Source: Pseudomonadota bacterium
Lineage (GTDB): Bacteria; Pseudomonadota; Alphaproteobacteria; Acetobacterales; Acetobacteraceae
Assembly: GCA_021808205.1 (NCBI GenBank)
Contig: JAKBCD010000119.1
Coordinates: 1-6,367, forward strand
Length of the DNA stretch: 6,367 nt
Reading direction: 5' to 3'
In this document: one piece after another, positions 1 to 5,618 of the stretch
How positions within the stretch are numbered: the first letter of the stretch is position 1
Layout of the letters: the number at the start of each line of letters is the position of its first letter
Program-made: the position numbers and the translations under genes
Notes under the pieces: generated by a model
Seen by the model: the letters and a program-made list of their open reading frames with translations, nothing else
The model's database searches: none
Told to the model about the DNA's origin: nothing

Positions 1-892
1 CCAGCAGCCTACCATGCTGGCGGGCCAGTTGCTCCGTGTAATGCAGAAAGTTCGAAAGCGCCTTCATCCTGGGGTCGGAAGGCTCATAATAGGCCAGGTC
101 GCCGCCCAGATAAGCCAGCGGCGCCTCTACGGCGAGGGATTTGTTAAACTCCTGCTCCAGGAATCCCGGATTCAGCAACAGCTCCCAGGGCTTGTCGCGC
201 AACGTCTCGAAAGGGGAGGCATAATGCTCGGAGAAATGCTCCGCCGCCGCGCCCGCTGCCAAGGCCTTCAGCCGTCCGGCGGCCCATTTCTGCATCACCT
301 GCCAGCCGCTGCGGCGCGGGTAATGCGCCAGCCACACGCCATCCAGCCTGGGCGCAGGCACGGGCTGGCCGTTTATGAACACGCCATGATTCCCCGCCCC
401 CGCCACAAGCCCTGGCAAGCTGCCCCGCACTATCACTTTATCTACATTCGTCTCCCCCGCGTAACGCCAGCGCAGCCGCCAGGGGATAACCGGTTCGGCC
501 GGGTTCTCTCCGCCCACCTGCCCGTAATTTACTAGCTGCATGCTCACCGCCAGCGCATCCGGCGGCAGCAGCGTGGAGAGCGGCGCGGAATCCGGCGTGG
601 CGATGAATTCGTCCGCGTCCAGCAGCGCCACCCAATCGGCGCCCAAAAGCTGCGAGGCGGCAAGATAGCCCCAGCTGTTAACGGCGATTTCATCGAAGCT
701 GACGGCATGGTTGCGGAACACCTTGAGCGGAAACCCTTCCTCGCGCAGCGCCTGCAAAATCTCCAATGTGCGGTCCGTGCTGCCATTGTCGAGAAACAGC
801 ATCTCATCTACATGGCCAGCATGGTGGCGCACGAAAGCCTCGATAATGTCGTCCTCGTTCAAGACACGGGTGAAGGAAACGATTTTCGTCAT
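1..892 (-). CDS. Family 2 glycosyltransferase, C-terminal end cut off by the window
   Basis: The frame is open for 297 codons from the ATG at 892 down to the window edge, so the 3' end is missing. The N-terminal half is a GT-A fold of the Glyco_tranf_2_4 kind. It opens MTKIVSFTRVLNEDD, carries VRHHAGHVD (21-29) and DNGSTD (35-40) for nucleotide-sugar binding, and has LLDADEF (90-96), whose D92/D94 form the metal-binding DXD motif. No signal peptide or membrane helix is visible, so it probably acts in the cytoplasm, adding a sugar to a cell-surface glycan or other acceptor. Donor and acceptor cannot be read from the sequence. The start is supported by GAGGGAG (minus strand, 900-906) seven bases upstream and by the family-like N terminus. 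It diverges from the acetyltransferase across an 80-base spacer. The later part (about 200-297) is less diagnostic. Family assignment is secure; pathway is unknown. Confidence 0.9.
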   Translation of the reverse strand, partial: MTKIVSFTRVLNEDDIIEAFVRHHAGHVDEMLFLDNGSTDRTLEILQALREEGFPLKVFRNHAVSFDEIAVNSWGYLAASQLLGADWVALLDADEFIATPDSAPLSTLLPPDALAVSMQLVNYGQVGGENPAEPVIPWRLRWRYAGETNVDKVIVRGSLPGLVAGAGNHGVFINGQPVPAPRLDGVWLAHYPRRSGWQVMQKWAAGRLKALAAGAAAEHFSEHYASPFETLRDKPWELLLNPGFLEQEFNKSLAVEAPLAYLGGDLAYYEPSDPRMKALSNFLHYTEQLARQHGRLL

Positions 893-972
893 GGCAAGGC
901 TCCCTCGGCACCGCCGTTTTATGCCCGGAAGAATGGCGCCGTCCAGCGCGGGGCAAACGGGATGAGGCCGCG

Positions 973-1461
973 ATGAACCCCGCCATCCGCCCCTCTATCG
1001 CAGAAGACGCCGAGAGCATCTGGCAAATTCTGGCCCCCGTGATCGTCGCCGGCGACACCTACGCTCTGCCCCGCGACTGGCGCCGGGAGCAGGCGCTCGG
1101 CTATTGGCTGGCGCCAGATAAGCAGTGCTTCGTGGCGGAGCTGGAAGGCCGCATCGCCGGCACATATTACCTGAAAGCTAACCAGGCCGGCGGCGGCGCG
1201 CATGTGGCCAATTGCGGCTACATGACCGCAGGCTGGGCCGCCGGGCGCGGCGTGGCGCGGACGATGTGCGCGCACTCGCTGGATGCTGCGCGGGTGGCGG
1301 GGTTTCGCGCCATGCAGTTCAACCTCGTGGTCAGCACCAACCGGCGCGCCATAGGGTTATGGCAGCAGATGGGATTTGAAACCGTGGGGCTGCTGCCGGG
1401 GGCTTTTCAACATCCTGAGCAAGGCGATGTGGACGCGCTGGTGATGTACCGGCGGCTCTGA
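973..1461 (+). CDS. GNAT-family N-acetyltransferase
   Basis: A complete 162-residue protein, the usual length for a single-domain GNAT enzyme, which transfers acetyl from acetyl-CoA to an amine. The N terminus (IRPSIAEDAESIWQIL) is the typical first strand and helix. The acetyl-CoA pyrophosphate-binding segment lies at about 81-105, with AAGRGVAR (89-96) standing for the Q/RxxGxG/A loop; the first position is Ala, not Gln/Arg. Motif B follows as STNRRAIGLWQQMGFE (121-136), and the protein ends LVMYRRL, again typical. GATGAGG at 961-967 gives a ribosome site five bases before the ATG. No signal peptide is seen, so it is cytosolic. The substrate is unknown; the closest general type in my memory is the amino-acid or small-amine acetyltransferase group. 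It stands alone, divergent from the glycosyltransferase and followed by a hairpin. Confidence 0.9.
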   Translation: MNPAIRPSIAEDAESIWQILAPVIVAGDTYALPRDWRREQALGYWLAPDKQCFVAELEGRIAGTYYLKANQAGGGAHVANCGYMTAGWAAGRGVARTMCAHSLDAARVAGFRAMQFNLVVSTNRRAIGLWQQMGFETVGLLPGAFQHPEQGDVDALVMYRRL

Positions 1462-1462
1462 A

Positions 1463-1485
1463 CCGCTTGCGGGCCAAGCGGCTTT
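1463..1485 (+). terminator. Hairpin after the acetyltransferase, probable weak intrinsic terminator
   Basis: Two bases past the acetyltransferase stop lies a perfect 7-bp inverted repeat, CCGCTTG (1463-1469) and CAAGCGG (1475-1481), with a five-base loop. It is followed by CTTTGCT, a poor U-tract. Position fits a terminator isolating the acetyltransferase from the porin gene; the weak T run leaves termination efficiency doubtful. Confidence 0.5.
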
Positions 1486-1540
1486 GCTATGAAATACCAT
1501 CGTGCCGGCAAAGCCGGATATTTGCGAAGAGGGGCATAAT

Positions 1541-2818
1541 TTGAACGTCTACACTTGGCGCCGCGCCGTGGCATGTATTCTGCCCTTGGCGCTGGCGGCC
1601 CCGGCCATGGCCCAGCAGGCGGGAAACACCGGGCTGCTTGGCGATTGGGGCGGTTTGCGGCCAGCTTTGGCGGCGCATGGCGTGACCATCGGCATCACGG
1701 ATTCTGAAAACCTGCTCGGCAATCTTTCCGGCGGTGTGAAAACCGGCGCCACCATGCAGGGCCTAACCACCATGACCATGAGTGTGGATACCGGCAAAGC
1801 TATTGGCCTGCCAGGTGGGACATTTTATGTTTCGGCTTTGCAACTTCATGGCCGGCCGCTGAGCCCGTATTACCTGGACACCCTGCAAACCGCCAACGGG
1901 AATGAGGGCGACAACGCCACCCGCCTCTGGGAGGCGTGGTACGACCAGGCCTTTCTGGGTGGAAAGTTCGACATCAAGCTCGGCCAGCAGAGCATCGACA
2001 ACGAGTTTATCGACAGCGCCTATTCCGCCCTGTTCGTGAACACCATGGCGGGTTGGCCAATTGTCCCCTCAGCCGATCTTTATGGCGGCGGTCCGGCCTA
2101 TCCTCTCAGCTCGCTGGGCGTGCGTGGCCAGTTCAAGCCCAATGGGAACACCGCCGTTCTGGCCGGGGTGTTCGACGATGACCCAGGCGCCGGCCCGTTC
2201 AACGCCGATCAGCAAGCGCTGGACCCGCGTGGCGGCCGGTTTTCGCTAAAGAACGGCGCGCTATGGATCGCGGAGCTGCAATACAGCGCCAAGCCGTTCG
2301 GTTTGCCTGGCACCTACAAATTTGGCGGCTGGTATGATTCGGCCAATTTCGTGGACGAGCTTTACGGCTACAATCATCGCGGCAATTACAGCCTGTATGG
2401 CGTGGTGGACCAGACGGTCTGGCAATCCGTAGCCGACAGCAACCGCAGCCTGAATGTTTTCGGCCGGATCATGGGCGCGCCGAGCGACCGCAACATCGTC
2501 GATCTCGGCTTCAATGGCGGGGTCACGCTCAGCGCGCCATTGCCGGGCCGCGATAACGACCAGGCGGGGCTGGATATCGGCGTGGCGCATGTCTCCGCCC
2601 GCACCGCCGATGCCGACGCCGCCGCAGGGCTGCCGCGCCAGGGCACTGAAATACTCTTCGAAGCCACTTACCAGGCGCAGGCTACGCCCTGGCTCGTATT
2701 GCAGCCCGATGTCCAATATGTCGTCAACCCAGCCGGCGGGATCGATAACCCCAATGGCAGCGGCAAAAGGATCGGCAACGAGCTGGTGGCCGGACTGCGC
2801 GCGGTAGTGATGTTTTAG
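1541..2818 (+). CDS. OprB-type carbohydrate-selective outer-membrane porin
   Basis: A 425-residue precursor, within the usual OprB-family (PF04966) range. These are outer-membrane beta-barrels that let sugars diffuse into the periplasm. I place the start at TTG 1541: it follows AGAGGGG (1528-1534) by six bases and gives a clean signal peptide, with RR at 7-8, a hydrophobic core (AVACILPLALAA) and AMA-QQ cleavage after residue 24. The longer frame from GTG 1502 would put acidic residues (DICEE) before the signal. The mature N terminus holds the family signature LLGDWGGLRPAL (32-43). Alternating aromatic and polar strands follow, and the chain ends AVVMF; a terminal Phe is usual for barrel assembly. 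The substrate cannot be read. Upstream are the acetyltransferase hairpin and a small CCGGC-AAA-GCCGG inverted repeat (1505-1517) in the leader. Its stop overlaps that of the opposing SnoaL-like gene. Confidence 0.9.
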   Translation: MNVYTWRRAVACILPLALAAPAMAQQAGNTGLLGDWGGLRPALAAHGVTIGITDSENLLGNLSGGVKTGATMQGLTTMTMSVDTGKAIGLPGGTFYVSALQLHGRPLSPYYLDTLQTANGNEGDNATRLWEAWYDQAFLGGKFDIKLGQQSIDNEFIDSAYSALFVNTMAGWPIVPSADLYGGGPAYPLSSLGVRGQFKPNGNTAVLAGVFDDDPGAGPFNADQQALDPRGGRFSLKNGALWIAELQYSAKPFGLPGTYKFGGWYDSANFVDELYGYNHRGNYSLYGVVDQTVWQSVADSNRSLNVFGRIMGAPSDRNIVDLGFNGGVTLSAPLPGRDNDQAGLDIGVAHVSARTADADAAAGLPRQGTEILFEATYQAQATPWLVLQPDVQYVVNPAGGIDNPNGSGKRIGNELVAGLRAVVMF

Positions 2819-3207
2819 CTGGCACCGTCCGGCAATAGCGAAAGATGCTCGTGCACCGCGAGCCACCGCCCGTTTTGCCGAGTGAAGATGATGCTCTCGC
2901 GCTCGTGATACCCGCTCTCGCCCACATGGGTGCGCACGCGGGTGAAGGTTTGATGGGTGAACACGGCACTGTCGCCGTAAACATCGGCATGCTGGCGGGT
3001 GCTGGTGCATTCCAGCACGGTGAAGCCCTCCTCGCGCACCCAGCGGTCATATTCAGCCTCGTAGGCGGCGCGGCTTTCCATTACAAAAGGCACGGCATGG
3101 AAGATGAACCGTGCCTCGGGGGTGAAGTAGCTGAAATACCCGTCCCGGTCATTCGCCTCGAATGCCGCGATCAATGCCGTCGCCACAGCGCAAACCTCAT
3201 TCTGCAT
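2815..3207 (-). CDS. SnoaL/DUF4440-like protein of the NTF2 fold
   Basis: A complete 130-residue protein, the normal size for one NTF2-like cone domain. Visible hallmarks are the N-terminal helices (VATALIAAFEANDRDGYFSYF), the strand FIFHAVPFVM, and the closing strands with RESIIFTRQNGRW and LAVHEHLSLLP, the pattern of the DUF4440/SnoaL-like group. Members include small hydrolases, isomerases and ligand-binding proteins, so no reaction can be assigned. No signal peptide is present; it is probably cytoplasmic. AAGGAA (minus strand, 3215-3220), seven bases before the ATG, fixes the start. It is divergent from ppk2 across 62 bases and convergent with the porin: its TAA and the porin TAG share the four bases TTAG, so no terminator separates the two. 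A functional link to either neighbour is not shown. Confidence 0.83.
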   Translation of the reverse strand: MQNEVCAVATALIAAFEANDRDGYFSYFTPEARFIFHAVPFVMESRAAYEAEYDRWVREEGFTVLECTSTRQHADVYGDSAVFTHQTFTRVRTHVGESGYHERESIIFTRQNGRWLAVHEHLSLLPDGAS

Positions 3208-3234
3208 TGTTTATTTCCTTATGCTTAAGAAGCT

Positions 3235-3263
3235 TTGCACAACTTAAAACGTGCGCCTATGGT
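3235..3263 (+). promoter_or_regulatory. Possible ppk2 promoter for a leaderless transcript
   Basis: TTGCAC (3235-3240) and TATGGT (3258-3263) are separated by 17 bases. The second hexamer ends six bases before the ppk2 ATG, so transcription would begin at or next to the start codon. No Shine-Dalgarno sequence precedes that ATG, which agrees with a leaderless message. The -35 match is poor (TTG only). A short inverted repeat, GCAC (3237-3240) and GTGC (3251-3254), lies between the boxes and may be chance. Confidence 0.35.
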
Positions 3264-3269
3264 TGCGCC

Positions 3270-4025
3270 ATGCCCAAGCAACAAGGCTACGAAAAACAGC
3301 TTCGCCACCTGCAGATCGAGCTCGTGAAACTGCAGCGGCACGTCATCTCCGAAGGCCGCCGGGTATTAATTATCCTGGAAGGGCGAGACGGGGCCGGCAA
3401 AGACGGTACCATCAAGCGCATTACCGAGCATCTCTCCCCGCGTGATATCCGGGTTGTGGCGCTGCCAAAGCCCTCGGATGTTGAGACGACACAATGGTAT
3501 TTCCAGCGTTACGTGACGCATCTGCCCGCCGCCGGAGAGATCGTGCTGTTCAACCGCTCTTGGTATAACCGCGCCGGGGTGGAAAAAGTGATGGGCTTCT
3601 GCACCGAGACTGAATACCACGAGTTTATGCGTACCGCGCCGGTGTTCGAGACCATGCTGGCCGATGCCGGGATCAGCATTGTTAAATATTATCTCGATAT
3701 CAGCCGCAAGGAGCAGAAAAAGCGGCTCGAGGCCCGGCGGGATGATCCGCTGAAACAATGGAAGATCAGCCCGATCGACGAAAAGGCGCTGAAGCATTTT
3801 GACGACTACACCAAGGCCCGCAACGCTATGCTGCTGGGCACAGACAGCGCCGCCTCCCCCTGGCTGGTGGTACAGGCGAACGACAAGAAGGCCGCGCGCC
3901 TGGCCATCATCGCTGATCTGATCACCCGTATCGACTACAAAGACGCCTCACCCCACGAGGTAGACACCCAGGTGGTGTGCCGGTTCGACGAAACCTGCCT
4001 GACGAATGGAATGCTGGCGAGCTGA
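3270..4025 (+). CDS. ppk2: Polyphosphate kinase 2 (PPK2) family protein
   Basis: A complete 251-residue single-domain PPK2, which moves phosphate between inorganic polyphosphate and nucleotides in the cytoplasm. The P-loop is GRDGAGKDG (38-46, Lys44). The second core motif is IVLFNRSWYNRAGVE (91-105), and the lid region has KKRLEARRDDPLKQWKISPID (150-170), all in family order and spacing. Position 95 is Asn where many relatives, as I recall, have Asp; Asn also occurs in the family, so it does not prove loss of function. Whether it prefers ADP, GDP or AMP cannot be decided by eye. I chose ATG 3270 because family similarity (YEKQLRHLQIELVKLQ) begins there; the frame continues upstream to 3162, but that would overlap the opposing gene and adds no family sequence. 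No ribosome site is visible. It converges on a small membrane protein gene with a 14-base gap and no evident terminator. Confidence 0.93.
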   Translation: MPKQQGYEKQLRHLQIELVKLQRHVISEGRRVLIILEGRDGAGKDGTIKRITEHLSPRDIRVVALPKPSDVETTQWYFQRYVTHLPAAGEIVLFNRSWYNRAGVEKVMGFCTETEYHEFMRTAPVFETMLADAGISIVKYYLDISRKEQKKRLEARRDDPLKQWKISPIDEKALKHFDDYTKARNAMLLGTDSAASPWLVVQANDKKAARLAIIADLITRIDYKDASPHEVDTQVVCRFDETCLTNGMLAS

Positions 4026-4039
4026 ACAAGCGAAAGCTC

Positions 4040-4243
4040 TTATGCCGGATGATATGTTTCTGAAAGTTCTTTAAGCAGCTTGTGGATAGATTCTTGTTCT
4101 CGCGCCTCTCTGGCCCAGCGGGCTGCCATAGGCCAAAGAAACAAGGACGACTGCATGAGTATTGCCAAAAGAGCGAATGCAACGCGCCCTAGTGCAAGAA
4201 AGGTTAAAAAAGGAGCAAAGTCGACAGAACGAGAATGTTTCAT
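4040..4243 (-). CDS. Small membrane protein of unknown function downstream of ubiK
   Basis: A 67-residue frame that I do not recognise. It starts at ATG 4243 with an excellent ribosome site, AGGAG (minus strand, 4251-4255) seven bases upstream; a TTG two codons earlier would sit too close to that site. The N terminus is basic (K2, H3, R5). A hydrophobic stretch covers about 9-41, interrupted by R20, with the best single membrane helix at 21-41 (VAFALLAILMQSSLFLWPMAA). The tail (42-67) is a charged helix with many R, E and K. It could be one helix with the N terminus inside, or a short hairpin. It lies 99 bases after ubiK on the same strand, so co-transcription is possible, though the spacer is A+T-rich. 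It ends 14 bases from the convergent ppk2 stop. That it is translated is inference from the ribosome site and composition. Confidence 0.6.
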   Translation of the reverse strand: MKHSRSVDFAPFLTFLALGRVAFALLAILMQSSLFLWPMAARWAREAREQESIHKLLKELSETYHPA

Positions 4244-4342
4244 GGCCAAACTCCTGTTACCAGCAGAAGTTGAGGGCCATTCGACTCGAAGGTCAAGTAG
4301 ATTAACGCATAAGAGTGATCAAAAAAACTTGAACTCAAAAAA
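4244..4342. other. A+T-rich spacer between ubiK and the small membrane-protein gene
   Basis: This 99-base stretch has no gene apart from the ribosome site at 4251-4255. Its ubiK-proximal end is very A+T-rich: only 8 of the 40 bases 4321-4360 are G or C. On the minus strand, AAACTA-AAA-TAGTTT (4354-4340) overlaps the ubiK stop and is followed by T runs at 4342-4337 and 4327-4321. It could be a weak ubiK terminator, but the stem contains a single G-C pair. I see no clear promoter for the small gene. Confidence 0.4.
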
Positions 4343-4588
4343 CTATTTTAGTTTACTTTCGAGGGCTTCCAGACGTTTCTCCAGAGATTCCGACGTTTCC
4401 CGCGCCCGCCGCGCAACCTCTGCCATGGCTTCAAACTCATCTCTGCGGACCAGATCCATCCGGCGGATGGCCTCTTCAACTCTGGCTTTTACAAGGGAAG
4501 CTAACTCTTCTTTCAGCCCCGCGAAAGCAGAAATGGCGCCACCCGCAACACCAGCCAGGTCATCAAAAATTTTCGGTCGCTCGGTCAT
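4343..4588 (-). CDS. ubiK: UbiK/BMFP-family ubiquinone-biosynthesis accessory factor
   Basis: An 81-residue protein with the UbiK (formerly YqiC, DUF526, BMFP) layout: an N-terminal amphipathic segment (IFDDLAGVAGGAISAF, about 7-22), a linker helix (LKEELASLVKARVEEAIRRM), then a coiled coil at about 45-80. The latter begins with the family signature LVRRDEFEAM (46-55) and ends SLEKRLEALESKLK. In enterobacteria UbiK aids aerobic ubiquinone synthesis by assisting the soluble Ubi complex, and purified relatives promote membrane fusion in vitro; the role here is by homology. The start is ATG 4588, preceded by AGAAGG (minus strand, 4597-4602) at eight bases. The frame stays open upstream to 4756, but that part is antisense to hldD and not family-like. 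It is divergent from hldD by 46 bases and may share a transcript with the small membrane protein. Confidence 0.88.
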   Translation of the reverse strand: MTERPKIFDDLAGVAGGAISAFAGLKEELASLVKARVEEAIRRMDLVRRDEFEAMAEVARRARETSESLEKRLEALESKLK

Positions 4589-4621
4589 CGCTCGGGCCTT
4601 CTCTATTGAACCGCTTCTACA

Positions 4622-4627
4622 TATAAA
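4622..4627 (+). promoter_or_regulatory. TATAAA -10-like box seven bases before hldD
   Basis: TATAAA lies seven bases before the hldD ATG (4635), so a transcript would start about at the start codon. The upstream sequence (CTTCTACATATAAACCCTAAC) contains no Shine-Dalgarno-like purine run. No good -35 lies at 16-18 bases; TTGAAC (4606-4611) is too close. The same A+T core reads TTTATATG on the other strand and could also serve ubiK, since the whole divergent spacer is only 46 bases. Confidence 0.4.
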
Positions 4628-4634
4628 CCCTAAC

Positions 4635-5618
4635 ATGATATTGGTCACGGGTGGCTCAGGTTTCATAGGGTCTAATCTCCACGCCGCGCTTGCCGCAGAT
4701 GGGCAAGAGGCCATCGTCGCCGACTGGCTAGGCCAGGAAGGCACAAAATGGCGCAACCTTTACCACCACCCTCCATCCGCGCTGATCGACCCCAGGCAAT
4801 TGGATGAATTTTTGCTTCACGACAAGCAAATTGGAACAATCGTGCACTTGGGGGCTGTATCCGAAACCACGGCAACAGATGCGGATTTTGTCTGGCACAC
4901 AAATGTCACTCTTAGCCAACAGCTCTGGGCATGGTGCGCCAAGCGCCAAGCCAGGTTTATTTATGCCTCTTCAGCTGCAACCTACGGCAATGGCTCCGCC
5001 GGGTTTGATGACGATGCATCCTTACCGGCTTTACAAAAACTACGCCCTCTTAACCTATATGGCTGGAGTAAACATGCTTTCGACCTATGGGTGGCGCGCC
5101 AGATAGCAAACCACGCCCCTTCTCCACCAAGCTGGGCTGGGCTGAAGTTTTTTAATGTCTTTGGTCCAAACGAATACCACAAGGGGAAAATGATTTCCGT
5201 CGTTAAGGTCAAACACGACGAGCTTATGGCGGGTGGGCCAGCGCGGTTATTCAAATCCGACCATGCGGAAATGGCGGACGGTGAACAACAGCGGGATTTT
5301 ATCTATATCGATGATGTTATTGCGGCGCTGAAGTTTGTGCTCACCGCTCCAAATTTGTCAGGCATTTTCAATTTAGGTACCGGGACCGCACGTTCGTATC
5401 TGGATCTGGCACGCGCCGTATGCAAAGCGAACAGCCTTCCAGAGCGCATCGAATTCATCGACATGCCTCAGGCACTTCGCGGGCAGTATCAATCTTTTAC
5501 ACAAGCACCGATGGCACGGCTCAGAGCCATCGGCTTTAATCATAGTTTCATGACACTCGAAGAAGGGGTAACCGCCTACGTGCAAAATTATCTTCGTAAA
5601 GCGGACCCTTATAAATGA
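4635..5618 (+). CDS. hldD: ADP-L-glycero-D-manno-heptose 6-epimerase
   Basis: A complete 327-residue short-chain dehydrogenase-type epimerase (E. coli HldD is about 310). It converts ADP-D-glycero-D-manno-heptose to the L-glycero form, the donor for LPS inner-core heptose. The nucleotide-binding loop GGSGFIG (6-12) begins right after the ATG. SSAATYG (112-118) and YGWSK (142-146) carry the catalytic Ser/Tyr/Lys pattern. FNVFGPNEYHKGKM (173-186) is diagnostic for HldD: Y142 and K183 match the two catalytic residues known in E. coli (Tyr140, Lys178). QQRDFIYIDD follows, as expected. The frame is open back to 4080, but the extra 185 codons are antisense to ubiK and the small gene and resemble no protein; the Rossmann motif fixes the start at 4635. 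No ribosome site is seen. It overlaps lgt by ATGA. The enzyme implies heptose-containing LPS or a heptosylated glycan. Confidence 0.94.
   Translation: MILVTGGSGFIGSNLHAALAADGQEAIVADWLGQEGTKWRNLYHHPPSALIDPRQLDEFLLHDKQIGTIVHLGAVSETTATDADFVWHTNVTLSQQLWAWCAKRQARFIYASSAATYGNGSAGFDDDASLPALQKLRPLNLYGWSKHAFDLWVARQIANHAPSPPSWAGLKFFNVFGPNEYHKGKMISVVKVKHDELMAGGPARLFKSDHAEMADGEQQRDFIYIDDVIAALKFVLTAPNLSGIFNLGTGTARSYLDLARAVCKANSLPERIEFIDMPQALRGQYQSFTQAPMARLRAIGFNHSFMTLEEGVTAYVQNYLRKADPYK

Noticed and set aside
14..535. 173-residue plus-strand frame under the glycosyltransferase
   Set aside because: Rich in R, Q and P without a recognisable domain, and antisense to a clear DXD glycosyltransferase; it is a G+C-driven shadow frame.
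893..972. Promoters in the glycosyltransferase/acetyltransferase divergent spacer
   Set aside because: Only ribosome sites for the two genes are convincing; no -35/-10 pair with acceptable match and spacing was found on either strand.
2261..3010. 249-residue minus-strand frame across the porin end and SnoaL-like gene
   Set aside because: It overlaps two genes with recognisable domains, and its His/Arg/Ala-rich sequence resembles no protein; typical antisense shadow in G+C-rich DNA.
3162..3269. N-terminal extension of ppk2 by 36 residues
   Set aside because: It overlaps the 5' end of the opposing SnoaL-like gene, lacks a ribosome site and adds no PPK2-like sequence; the family match starts at the ATG at 3270.
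4337..4354. AAACTA-AAA-TAGTTT hairpin plus T run as a ubiK terminator
   Set aside because: The stem has only one G-C pair and overlaps the stop codon; too weak to call as a terminator, so it is only noted with the spacer.
4589..4756. N-terminal extension of ubiK by 56 residues
   Set aside because: It is antisense to the start of hldD, including its Rossmann loop, and the BMFP family begins at the ATG at 4588, which has its own ribosome site.
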